10,409 nucleotides of DNA, from positions 1-10,409 of the forward strand of contig JAFGWD010000076.1 of NCBI GenBank assembly GCA_016937315.1, given 5' to 3'. A program made the position numbers and the translations under genes. This stretch comes from Rhodospirillaceae bacterium. Its GTDB lineage: Bacteria > Pseudomonadota > Alphaproteobacteria > Rhodospirillales > Rhodospirillaceae. Positions 1 through 6,631 of the stretch are shown piece after piece. Every line of letters starts with the position of its first letter. The first letter of the stretch is position 1. Below the pieces are notes generated by a model. The model had not been told where the DNA came from, searched no databases, and was given only the letters and a program-made list of their open reading frames with translations.

Positions 1-946
1 CGTCGCGGCCAGCCTGTTGCCGATAGCTCCAGCTTGGGCGGAAACCGCAGCGTCCAACACACCACAACCGCTTGAAAAGCTCACCGTGATGCTGGACTGG
101 TTTGTGAACCCGGATCACGCCCCCATCATCATCGCCAAACAACTGGGATACTTCCGCGACGTCGGCCTGGATGTCGAAGTGATCGCACCGGCAGACCCCA
201 ACCTGCCACCGAAGCTGGTTGCCGCGAAAGAAGTCGATATTGCTTTGACCTATCAGCCTCAGTTGCATTTGCTGGCCGAATCCGGGTTGCCCATTGTCCG
301 AATCGGCACACTGATTGAAACGCCTTTGAACGCCTTGGTGGCGTTGAAAAAAGGCCCCATCAAAACAATTGCAGATTTGAAGGGACGAAAGATCGGTTAT
401 TCGATCTCTGGCTTCGAAGATGCGATTTTAGGCACCATGTTGCAAAGCCATGGCCTGTCCTTGAAGGATGTCACGTTGATCAACGTCAACTTTGCCTTGT
501 CTCCGGCTTTGCTGTCCCGCCAAGTGGATGCGGTAATCGGGGCCTTTCGCAATTTTGAACTCAATCAAATGGATCTGGAAAAGCACCCCGGCATTGCCTT
601 TTACCCCGAAGAAAACGGCGTCCCGGTCTATGACGAACTGGTCTACATCACCCACCAGCAACGCCTAGGCGACACCAGAATCCGCCGGTTTCTGGACGCG
701 GTGGAACGATCTGCATTGTTCTCTGTCAACCACACAAAGGCCGCTTGGACCGCCTTTACCTCCTATGACAAAGGGCTGAATACCGAACTGAACCGCCGGG
801 CATGGCGCGACACCCTGCCACGCATCGCGTTGCGGCCCCTGGCCGTGGACCGCACCCGATACGTGCGATTCGCCGAATATCTGTTCAAACAGAAACTGAT
901 CGGACGGCAGGTGCCCATCGACCGCTATGTCGTCTCTCTCAACTGA
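1..946 (+). CDS. ThiY/NMT1-type ABC transporter substrate-binding protein, 5' truncated
   Basis: Periplasmic solute-binding protein of the NMT1/THI5-like family. The closest match by eye is ThiY, which delivers a thiamine pyrimidine precursor (formyl-aminopyrimidine or HMP) to an inner-membrane ABC importer. The frame is open from base 2 and 314 residues are visible. The first 13 (VAASLLPIAPAWA) look like the end of a signal peptide, with an A-W-A cleavage site before ETAAS. The true start therefore lies upstream of the window, and the TTG at 17 is not it. Family features follow: LDWFVNPDHAP near residue 31, GLDVEVIAPADP, an ADLKGRKIGYS-type segment, and GAFRNFELNQM, all typical of ThiY-like proteins. 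The C-terminus is complete, with TGA at 944-946. The permease and ATPase genes expected beside it are not on the right, so they should lie to the left. Ligand identity is inferred from family resemblance only. Confidence 0.88.
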   Translation, partial: VAASLLPIAPAWAETAASNTPQPLEKLTVMLDWFVNPDHAPIIIAKQLGYFRDVGLDVEVIAPADPNLPPKLVAAKEVDIALTYQPQLHLLAESGLPIVRIGTLIETPLNALVALKKGPIKTIADLKGRKIGYSISGFEDAILGTMLQSHGLSLKDVTLINVNFALSPALLSRQVDAVIGAFRNFELNQMDLEKHPGIAFYPEENGVPVYDELVYITHQQRLGDTRIRRFLDAVERSALFSVNHTKAAWTAFTSYDKGLNTELNRRAWRDTLPRIALRPLAVDRTRYVRFAEYLFKQKLIGRQVPIDRYVVSLN

Positions 947-955
947 CGCCGGACA

Positions 956-985
956 CACCATAAACCTCTGGTGATATGTTTTTTT
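956..985 (+). terminator. Weak candidate terminator after the ThiY-like gene
   Basis: A 5-bp stem (CACCA 956-960 with TGGTG 969-973, 8-nt loop) lies ten bases past the stop codon. A run of seven T follows at 979-985. The stem is short and AT-containing, and five bases separate it from the T run, so it would be a poor terminator. Its position just after the stop is the main support. Confidence 0.35.
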
Positions 986-1172
986 CACCGCCGGTATTGC
1001 ATCGCATCCCGCCGAAAGATACCCTTCGGAGAGGGAGAGGATTTGTTTTCCCCGTCCCTTGGTTTCTCCACAAACCATCGTCGCGATTGCGTGCTATAGT
1101 TTGCGGAAGAGTGGTGCGTTTTGAGTTTCGGCAAGACGGGGTGTTGACTTTCCCTCTTGGCCGGAATAGCGT

Positions 1173-1205
1173 CTCCGCCCCTCGGACGAGTGTCCGTTAA
1201 CGGAG
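1173..1205 (+). other. Nested hairpin in the usp leader
   Basis: CTCCG (1173-1177) pairs with CGGAG (1201-1205). Inside it CGGAC (1183-1187) pairs with GTCCG (1192-1196) around a GAGT loop, leaving a CCCCT/TTAA internal loop. The structure ends 24 bases before the usp ATG. The likely ribosome site is AGGGA at 1215-1219, ten bases before the start and outside the hairpin. No convincing promoter was found in the 947-1229 gap. TATAGT at 1095-1100 resembles a -10 box but has no good -35. TTGACT at 1144-1149 resembles a -35 but has only a poor -10 (TAGCGT, 1167-1172). Confidence 0.4.
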
Positions 1206-1229
1206 GCCCAAAGTAGGGAACGCCTCGGC

Positions 1230-2054
1230 ATGAGCATTAGATCCATCCTCGTTCATCTCGCCAATGACGAGGAATACATGACTCGCCTGCGCGTTGCTTA
1301 TAACCTCGCCTGCCGGCATAACGCGGTATTGAGTGTTGTTTTCATCACCAGCCCGGTGCGAACAGCAACCGCTGATGGCCGAACGGTTTCGCTCGCCTAC
1401 ACCAACGAGGTGGAGGACATCGCTGCGGAAAAATCTAAGACCGTCGAATATGAATTCCGCCAGTGGTGCAAACTCCACGAGGTCCGTTATGAATGGACCA
1501 TGGTTGAGGGTGAACACATCAAGGTGCTGACTCAACTGTCGCACTATCACGACCTCGCCATTGTCAGCCAAAGTGACCCACAAAACCTGGAAGAGATGCT
1601 ATTCGCCGAGTTGCCCGATCAGTTGGCGATGGTCGGAAGCTGTCCGGTGATCGTTCTTCCCCACGGACAGCGCCGCATGGTTTTAGGACGGCGCGTTCTG
1701 GTGGCGTGGAAAGAAACCGTAGAATGTTCGCGTGCCGTGCGTTCCGCCATCCCCTTCTTGCAACAAGCCGAATCTGTAACCCTGGTCTCACGCGAAGGCG
1801 GCAAGGAAGCCGCACGCTCCCTTGAGCGCATCGCCAACACGTTGCGCTTGCACGATATTGAGCCAGCAGTTCGCGCCCCACAGCATGGGGCCCGTGCGGC
1901 AGAGGGACGTGTCCTGGAGTATGCCCGCGAGTCCCGTGCCGATATGATCGTGATGGGTGGTTCCGGCAATTCCCGTCTGCGTGAACTGGTCCTCGGCGGC
2001 GGCACGCGCCGCCTGCTGTCCAGCGCGAACATCCCGATCTTGATGGCCCACTGA
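1230..2054 (+). CDS. Universal stress protein with two Usp domains
   Basis: Cytoplasmic universal stress protein of 274 residues, about twice the length of a single UspA domain, so a tandem-domain form. Domain 1 spans about residues 1-145 (SILVHLANDEEYMTRL... to CPVIVLP). Domain 2 spans about 153-274, starting GRRVLVAWKETVECSRAV. Domain 2 carries the nucleotide-binding loop in the G-x2-G-x9-G arrangement at G243, G246 and G256, followed by GG-T259 instead of the usual S/T directly after the third Gly. Domain 1 lacks that loop (VSQSDPQNLEEMLFAELPDQLA), so ATP binding, if any, is probably in domain 2. The ATG at 1230 follows AGGGA at ten bases. The gene is monocistronic: a strong terminator begins nine bases after its stop. 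The family is linked to stress survival, and the specific role here is unknown. Confidence 0.92.
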   Translation: MSIRSILVHLANDEEYMTRLRVAYNLACRHNAVLSVVFITSPVRTATADGRTVSLAYTNEVEDIAAEKSKTVEYEFRQWCKLHEVRYEWTMVEGEHIKVLTQLSHYHDLAIVSQSDPQNLEEMLFAELPDQLAMVGSCPVIVLPHGQRRMVLGRRVLVAWKETVECSRAVRSAIPFLQQAESVTLVSREGGKEAARSLERIANTLRLHDIEPAVRAPQHGARAAEGRVLEYARESRADMIVMGGSGNSRLRELVLGGGTRRLLSSANIPILMAH

Positions 2055-2062
2055 CACTCACT

Positions 2063-2108
2063 CCCCCATAAGAAAAGCCCCCAAAACCGGGGGCTTTTCT
2101 TATGGGGG
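2063..2108. terminator. Bidirectional intrinsic terminator between usp and the antiporter gene
   Basis: A perfect 20-bp inverted repeat (2063-2082 with 2089-2108) encloses a six-base loop. The inner core is AGCCCCC/GGGGGCT followed by TTTCTTAT. Because of the symmetry, the same G5-C-T4-C-TT order is read on the other strand, so one element can stop transcription from both convergent genes. It sits between the stop at 2054 and the opposite-strand stop at 2120. Confidence 0.93.
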
Positions 2109-2119
2109 ATCTGTCTTCT

Positions 2120-3580
2120 CTACATAAAGAACATATAAACCAGAACCGCGTAGAGTGGCCCCAAGATCCCAAACGACCACACCATATAACCAAAGAAACT
2201 GGGCATCTTCACGCCACGCTCTTCGGCAATTGCCTTGACCATGAAGTTCGGAGCATTACCAACATAGGTGTTGGCACCCATAAACACCGCACCGCAAGAA
2301 ATCGCCATCAACGTCGCAACTTCACTCATCAAGACATGAGGATCACCGCCAGCTGTATTGAAAAACACCAGATAGGTTGGCGCATTGTCCAGGAAGGACG
2401 ACAACAAGCCCGTCAAAACGAAGTACATCGAATTGATCGGCTCCCCCTCTGCATTGGTCACCGCATGAATGACCGGTGACAACACACCATTAGCTCCCGC
2501 CTTCAAAATCGCAATCGCCGGAATGATGGTCATGAAAATGCCGCCGAACAGTTTCCCCACCTCGATAATCGGGAACCAGTTAAAGGCATTGGCCTTGCGA
2601 CTTTCGCGGCTGGTCAGTTTCCAGGACAAATAAGCCAACAGCAGCAACAAGACATCGCGTGCTACATTCTGGATTTCCAAAGGCACATGGAAAACCAAAA
2701 GAGAGAAGCGATAGTCGCGCGGCCACAGACCACTCATCAACACCGCCGCGATGACGCCCACCAAAAGCAAAATATTAATCTTACCTTCCAGCCCGACTTT
2801 TTCTTCCGGCTCATCCGTCGGGGTCTCGTGCCCTTCATGGCGATAAAACCACGTATCGAGACCAAAAAAGATCAGCAGCAACGCTCCGGACATAGCCAAA
2901 AGCGGCAACAGCACATGCTGCGTCGGCCAAAAGAAAGAAACGCCCTTCAAGAACCCTAAAAACAAAGGCGGGTCGCCCAAGGGGGTCAATCCCCCACCGA
3001 TATTGGCGACCAGGAAAATGAAGAAGACGATGATATGAACCTTGTTTTCGCGATGTTCGTTCGCACGGATGATTGGCCGGATCAAAAGCATCGCGGCACC
3101 CGTCGTCCCCATCCAACTGGCTAAGACGGTTCCAATCGCCAGCATACCGGTGTTCAACAACGGAGAACCATGCAAAGAGCCCGTCAGCCGCACACCACCA
3201 GCGACTGTAAATAACGAAAACAGCAAAATCACAAAAGGAAGATATTCCAACAAAACAACGTGCAGAACCTCATACAGCACCACCGAGAACCCAAACTCGT
3301 AATAGGCCGGAACCAGAAAACACAGCGCCCAAAAAGCCGCCGCTTTGCCAAAATTGTGGTGCCAAAAATGCGGCAAAATAAGAGGAAAGAGGGCAATGGA
3401 CAACAACATCGCGCAGAACGGCACAACCCACAAAAGACCGAGAGTGGCGCCATTGATATGCGGTGCCGCATGCCCACCAGCCGCAGAGGCGACTTGCTCC
3501 GCAGCATTCGCAGCAACCGGATCAACCAAACACACGGCCCAAATCAAAAGGGCCACAAACGATGGCAGGATTTTTCTCAT
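2120..3580 (-). CDS. NhaD-like sodium:proton antiporter (ion transporter superfamily)
   Basis: Inner-membrane transporter of 486 residues, similar to proteins annotated as NhaD-type Na+/H+ antiporters in the CitMHS/ArsB-like ion transporter group. It would export sodium in exchange for protons. The ATG at 3580 was chosen because it gives a clean signal peptide (MRKILPSFVALLIWAVCLVDPVAANA, cut near residue 26). An in-frame TTG 21 codons upstream adds a non-signal-like tail. About a dozen hydrophobic segments follow. Conserved blocks include GTTGAAMLLIRP (158-169), NIGGGLTPLGDPPLFLGF (193-210), SSFLDNAPTYLVFF (394-407) and MGANTYVGNAPNF (434-446), the two half-repeats that form the transport site. 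Asp203 and Asp398 are good candidate ion-pathway residues. No strong Shine-Dalgarno precedes the start. It is last of four same-strand genes and ends at the two-way terminator. Ion specificity is inferred. Confidence 0.85.
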   Translation of the reverse strand: MRKILPSFVALLIWAVCLVDPVAANAAEQVASAAGGHAAPHINGATLGLLWVVPFCAMLLSIALFPLILPHFWHHNFGKAAAFWALCFLVPAYYEFGFSVVLYEVLHVVLLEYLPFVILLFSLFTVAGGVRLTGSLHGSPLLNTGMLAIGTVLASWMGTTGAAMLLIRPIIRANEHRENKVHIIVFFIFLVANIGGGLTPLGDPPLFLGFLKGVSFFWPTQHVLLPLLAMSGALLLIFFGLDTWFYRHEGHETPTDEPEEKVGLEGKINILLLVGVIAAVLMSGLWPRDYRFSLLVFHVPLEIQNVARDVLLLLLAYLSWKLTSRESRKANAFNWFPIIEVGKLFGGIFMTIIPAIAILKAGANGVLSPVIHAVTNAEGEPINSMYFVLTGLLSSFLDNAPTYLVFFNTAGGDPHVLMSEVATLMAISCGAVFMGANTYVGNAPNFMVKAIAEERGVKMPSFFGYMVWSFGILGPLYAVLVYMFFM

Positions 3581-3614
3581 ACCACTGACGATTTTTTGCC
3601 CTGTTTTCGAGGAG

Positions 3615-3641
3615 CCACACGCCCCCCGCACCCCACACCCC
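3615..3641 (-). promoter_or_regulatory. G-rich tract in the antiporter leader
   Basis: Read on the minus strand, this leader segment, 35-61 bases before the antiporter ATG, has G runs of 4, 4, 6 and 2 separated by 3-5 bases. It could form a two-tetrad G-quadruplex in DNA or mRNA. It is too far away to be the ribosome binding site. Function is not shown. Confidence 0.35.
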
Positions 3642-3776
3642 AAGCAACCAAGTTTCTTACTGCACGAGTGATGGCGTAGTATGCACGAAGCTCAGGACCG
3701 GGGAAAGACTGTTTCGGAAAAATCCCCGTCCCTCCGCCCACCCATTGGCGTAGGAATGCGCTGTCTGCTCACGCCA

Positions 3777-4337
3777 TCAGGAATCGGATTTCCCGCCGCG
3801 TGGATTCCATCGCCGCACACTGACGGCTTGCCCACTGGCACTCACCATGGTCCGTGGACGCAGAACATCCTGAACACCAGGCACAGAGCCGCCTCGTACC
3901 GATGGGGAACGCGGACGCCCATAAAACTTGACCATCGCGGAAAGGGTAATTTCGCTGCGTGGGCCTTGAGCAAAGGCCTCAAGAAACGGGGGCTGCGCAG
4001 ACACCAAATTCCCCAAATAATCCGCAGAATGAGACCCAAAGCGCCGCCAGATACTGTCGAGAAAGTGCTCGACACGCTCTGCCGGCGGCACACTCTCGAT
4101 ATAGGGCCGTCCACTGGCATAAACCCGCCAAACATCTGGCTCCACAGGACCGTTTTCTTCGGCAACAAAGGTCGCAGGCATCAATTTCGTACCCGCATAG
4201 GCAACCGCAAAATAAGCCTGAGACAGATAGAGAAGGCGATGCAGCTTGGCGGGCTGCAGATACTCCCCATCATTCAAGGCGCGATCCATCAGCCAGATCA
4301 CAACATCAAAGGTGGAAGGAACAGCGGTCTGCGGCAT
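3777..4337 (-). CDS. Panacea-domain (DUF4065, SocA-like) protein
   Basis: Soluble protein of 186 residues. The domain runs from about residue 9 to 140: FDVVIWLMDRAL, then the signature helix KLHRLLYLSQAYFAVAYAG (31-49, compare the family pattern KLQKLLYYAQ), then PATFVAEENGPVEPDVWRVY (54-73), where the ENGPVxPxVW segment is characteristic. Family members include SocA, the ClpXP adaptor-like antitoxin of Caulobacter, and PanA antitoxins that neutralise diverse toxins. Many chromosomal relatives are uncharacterised. The tail beyond residue 140 is basic, Ser/Arg/Gly-rich and probably disordered. The ATG at 4337 was chosen for its GGAG six bases upstream. An in-frame TTG at 4403 would add 22 low-complexity residues. 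It lies 95 bases downstream of the unknown 136-aa gene on the same strand. Membership is fairly sure. An antitoxin role is only a possibility. Confidence 0.78.
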   Translation of the reverse strand: MPQTAVPSTFDVVIWLMDRALNDGEYLQPAKLHRLLYLSQAYFAVAYAGTKLMPATFVAEENGPVEPDVWRVYASGRPYIESVPPAERVEHFLDSIWRRFGSHSADYLGNLVSAQPPFLEAFAQGPRSEITLSAMVKFYGRPRSPSVRGGSVPGVQDVLRPRTMVSASGQAVSVRRWNPRGGKSDS

Positions 4338-4432
4338 CGAGGGCTCCGGTTCTCCATGATTGGAATGCGGGCCATCATGACCACAACCACCACGGTTCGC
4401 CAAGTCTCTTCGGAAAAGTCTGAAACGATATT

Positions 4433-4843
4433 TTAGAACAGCCGGTTATAGGTCTCGCCACCGATATTTTCGATACCTGCGATCACACGCATGTTGGTTT
4501 CATAACGCCCAACCCCACGCATCACCTCAATGGGCAATATAATCGCCCGTGACGAGTCCCAATCATAAGAAGATAGAACTTCATCCAGATAACTGACCTG
4601 TGCATAACTGGAAAAATCCCGAACACCGGCCTTGCGTTCCTGTTTCTGGCGATTATCCTCACTTGGTGGCCGGTAACCGTCATCATAACGAACGGACTGC
4701 TCCTGTGGCCCCATCGCATTGGAACCATCCAGGCCGTCCACCCTTTGGAAGGCGACGGACGCAACATTCCGTCCGGCATTTGCGACCCGAGTCGTCGCAG
4801 CCGGTCCGAAAGTCGATGAGGTGACGCGTTGTGTCGCGCTCAT
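4433..4843 (-). CDS. Hypothetical protein, 136 residues
   Basis: Not recognised. A soluble protein without signal peptide or membrane segment. The N-terminal 75 residues are Ser/Ala/Arg/Gln-rich and look disordered, with a charged stretch RPPSEDNRQKQERKAG. The C-terminal part (about 76-136) looks folded and more conserved in style: FSSYAQVSYLDEVLSSYDWDSSRAIILPIEVMRGVGRYETNMRVIAG, ending ETYNRLF. The ATG at 4843 has AGGGA nine bases upstream. It lies between upp (152-base gap) and the Panacea-domain gene (95-base gap), all on the minus strand, so cotranscription with the latter is plausible. A toxin partner is conceivable from position only. No toxin motif is visible. Confidence 0.7.
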   Translation of the reverse strand: MSATQRVTSSTFGPAATTRVANAGRNVASVAFQRVDGLDGSNAMGPQEQSVRYDDGYRPPSEDNRQKQERKAGVRDFSSYAQVSYLDEVLSSYDWDSSRAIILPIEVMRGVGRYETNMRVIAGIENIGGETYNRLF

Positions 4844-4995
4844 CTGTGTCCATCCCTGCCCCAGAAAACCCAGGGCGTTTGCCGTTTCTTCCGGCAGGTC
4901 AACGTGTCGCGGGGCGGCTCCTCCCCCACGACGTTACAACCATCCCTCAACATCTCTATGATTGGACAACGTTGACGGTGTACGTGTCAATGATC

Positions 4996-5655
4996 TCAGG
5001 TGATCTCCAGCGTTCCGTACAACCGATCCCCTGCATCCCCTAGACCCGGAACAATATAAGCCTGTGCATTCAAGCCTTCATCCAAGGCTGCCGTTACAAT
5101 CCGCACCGATGGGAAAGCCAAGGACATGGCCGCAATGCCATCTGGCGCAGACACCAAGGACATGAACACAATAGACTCCGGACGTGCCCCATGGCGAATC
5201 AGAACGTCAATTGCATGAACCCCAGAGCACCCCGTGGCCAACATGGGATCGACCACAAGGATGGGCCGCCCACCAACATTTGGCGGCAATCGCACCAGAT
5301 ACTCAACCGGATGCAAGGTCTCTTCATCGCGATAAACGCCAATATGGCCGACGTCGGCTTCCGACAAGACCGACAGCACACCATCGGCCAATCCCAAACC
5401 AGCACGCAAAATCGGTACCACCAAAGGCTTCTCGGACAACTGCCACCCTTGTGTCCCGCACACCGGGGTTTTGACCCCAACGACCTCCACCGGCAAAGTA
5501 CGCGTTGCTTCCAACGTCAGCAAAGCACCGATTTCTTTCATCAGCATACGAAACATCGACGTCGGCGTATCATGACGACGCAGCAACGTCAGCTTGTGGC
5601 GGATCAACGGATGATCCACTACGATCAAGGACGGATAAGCGGACGTATCGGCCAT
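4996..5655 (-). CDS. upp: Uracil phosphoribosyltransferase
   Basis: Cytosolic enzyme of pyrimidine salvage that converts uracil and PRPP to UMP and pyrophosphate. Its 219 residues are slightly longer than the usual 208-210 because of a short N-terminal extension. Visible landmarks are VVDHPLIRHKLTLLR near the N-terminus, PILRAGLGLADG (81-92), the PRPP-binding loop VVDPMLATGCSG (134-145), and the C-terminal uracil-binding region YIVPGLGDAGDRLYGT (200-215). The loop normally reads DPMLATGGSA, so here Cys143 and Gly145 replace Gly and Ala. The ATG at 5655 has GAGG a few bases upstream. It is divergent from the SDR gene, with 70 bases between starts, so the two promoters must overlap or lie within each other's 5' ends. 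Confidence 0.95.
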   Translation of the reverse strand: MADTSAYPSLIVVDHPLIRHKLTLLRRHDTPTSMFRMLMKEIGALLTLEATRTLPVEVVGVKTPVCGTQGWQLSEKPLVVPILRAGLGLADGVLSVLSEADVGHIGVYRDEETLHPVEYLVRLPPNVGGRPILVVDPMLATGCSGVHAIDVLIRHGARPESIVFMSLVSAPDGIAAMSLAFPSVRIVTAALDEGLNAQAYIVPGLGDAGDRLYGTLEIT

Positions 5656-5687
5656 AAACCCTCACCTGCTACTCTTATGAAAATTGC

Positions 5688-5703
5688 CGCCCGCACACGG
5701 GCG
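5688..5703 (+). other. Small GC hairpin in the upp/SDR divergent gap
   Basis: CGCCCG (5688-5693) pairs with CGGGCG (5698-5703) around a CACA loop. It lies 11 bases before the SDR ribosome site, inside the 70-base divergent gap. No matched sigma-70 boxes could be assigned in this gap on either strand. Confidence 0.35.
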
Positions 5704-5713
5704 TTTCGAAAAC

Positions 5714-5719
5714 AGGAGG
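5714..5719 (+). promoter_or_regulatory. Ribosome binding site deciding the SDR start
   Basis: AGGAGG lies six bases before the ATG at 5726 and only three before the ATG at 5723. This favours the second of the two adjacent ATG codons, although both are in frame and differ by one Met. Confidence 0.75.
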
Positions 5720-5725
5720 AAGATG

Positions 5726-6511
5726 ATGGAATTGGGTCTGAAAGGCAAACGCGCTTTGGTGATGGGCGCATCGCGGGGATTGGGCCGCGCTATCGCAGCC
5801 TCTCTGGCGACGGAAGGATGCGACCTCATACTCTCCGCACGCAACACCGAACGCCTGGGCATGGACGCCGCCGCACTCCAATCTGCTCATGGCATTGCCG
5901 TCACCGCAATCGGCCTGGATCTCGCCAATGCCACATCGGTACAATCCCTGATCGACACCATAAAAACCCTGGGCGGCATTGATATCCTTGTCGCCAATGT
6001 CGGCGGCCCGCCGCCATCTGGGGCTCTTGGCGTCGCCCCTGATATATGGCAAAAACATTTTGAAAGTATGGTGTTAAGCCTAATCCGCATCATTGATGGA
6101 CTGATCCCCGCAATGCGCGAGAAAAAATGGGGCCGGATTCTGACTATTACCTCAAGCGGGGTCGTGCAACCCATCCCGACACTGGCCATGTCCAACACCC
6201 TGCGTGCCGCTTTGGTCACCTTTTCCAAGACATTAGCAACCGAAGTCGCCGCCGATGGTATCACCGTCAACGTGGTCCTGCCCGGACGCATTGCCACAGA
6301 GCGTGTGGCTGAATTGGACCACGCCGCAGCAGCACGTGCCGGCACCTCGGTGGAGGACGCCCGCGCCAAATCTACGGCACTTATCCCAATGAAACGCTAC
6401 GGCACCGTCACGGAATTCGCCTCCGTCTGCACCTTCCTGGTCAGCGCCCCTGCGGCATACATGACGGGCGGAATGGTGCGTATCGACGGCGGGCTCATTC
6501 AATCCATCTGA
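5726..6511 (+). CDS. SDR-family protein (FabG-like) with a degenerate active site
   Basis: Short-chain dehydrogenase/reductase fold, 261 residues. The Rossmann nucleotide loop GASRGLG is at 14-20, LDLAN near 64-68, and NVGGPPPSG at 91-99 in place of the usual NNAG. A Ser pair (TSS, 142-144) sits where the catalytic Ser is expected. The Tyr-x3-Lys expected about 13 residues later is absent: the segment reads LAMSNTLRAAL (153-163). Downstream, DGITVNVVLPGRIATERV (178-194) and the C-terminal YMTGGMVRIDGG (245-256) are standard SDR. This matches a known beta-ketoacyl-reductase-like SDR subgroup that departs from the catalytic tetrad, so calling it FabG or 3-oxoacyl-ACP reductase would be misleading. 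Substrate is unknown, and it may be non-enzymatic or use other residues. It has a strong ribosome site, stands divergent to upp and ends before a strong hairpin. Confidence 0.88.
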   Translation: MELGLKGKRALVMGASRGLGRAIAASLATEGCDLILSARNTERLGMDAAALQSAHGIAVTAIGLDLANATSVQSLIDTIKTLGGIDILVANVGGPPPSGALGVAPDIWQKHFESMVLSLIRIIDGLIPAMREKKWGRILTITSSGVVQPIPTLAMSNTLRAALVTFSKTLATEVAADGITVNVVLPGRIATERVAELDHAAAARAGTSVEDARAKSTALIPMKRYGTVTEFASVCTFLVSAPAAYMTGGMVRIDGGLIQSI

Positions 6512-6517
6512 GCCATT

Positions 6518-6545
6518 CGGGGGCCATTCCATCACATGGCCCCCG
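6518..6545 (+). terminator. Hairpin after the SDR gene
   Basis: A perfect 10-bp GC-rich stem (CGGGGGCCAT 6518-6527 with ATGGCCCCCG 6536-6545) has an eight-base loop and starts six bases after the stop. No T tract follows, so it may need other factors or serve mainly as a 3'-end stabiliser. Confidence 0.55.
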
Positions 6546-6573
6546 CCGCCAACACGGTATTCGCAAGGTGATA

Positions 6574-6588
6574 TTCTAAATTTTAGAA
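6574..6588. repeat. AT-rich palindrome, possible operator
   Basis: TTCTAAA-T-TTTAGAA is a perfect 7-bp inverted repeat with a one-base centre. It is the most AT-rich spot in the 281-base gap and lies about 45 bases upstream of the candidate -35 boxes for the M23 gene. Such symmetry suits a dimeric regulator. The half-sites are the same as those of the Irr iron-control element but in the opposite order, so it does not fit that site directly. Confidence 0.4.
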
Positions 6589-6631
6589 GTCTGACTCAAA
6601 GAACACCGCCCATGCATTTGATTCCCATGAC

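Noticed and set aside
976..1200. 74-codon plus-strand frame in the gap before usp
   Set aside because: No ribosome site, begins inside the T run, no recognisable protein features, and it covers the leader hairpin.
1564..2193. 209-residue minus-strand frame over usp
   Set aside because: It is rich in Cys, Arg and Gly, overlaps a well-supported gene and the terminator, and has no family match.
3681..4436. 251-residue plus-strand reading frame opposite the Panacea-domain gene
   Set aside because: It overlaps the antisense gene fully, is rich in His, Arg and Pro as expected from a shadow frame, and has no family resemblance. The opposite strand has a clear domain.
4972..4990. TTGAC-N9-GTCAA inverted repeat just after upp, possible terminator or operator
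   Set aside because: The stem is only 5 bp with a 9-base loop and no T run on the minus strand. This is within chance expectation.
4991..5007. Direct repeat TGATCTC at the 3' end of upp
   Set aside because: A 7-base repeat partly inside coding sequence, with no further copies seen. Probably chance.
5191..5982. 263-residue plus-strand frame across upp and the SDR start
   Set aside because: It spans two real genes and the divergent gap, and its composition (His, Arg, Gln, Pro) is a shadow of the upp antisense.
6574..6588. Irr iron-control (ICE) box
   Set aside because: The known site is TTTAGAA-N3-TTCTAAA. Here the half-sites are in the reverse order with a one-base centre, so the match is only superficial.
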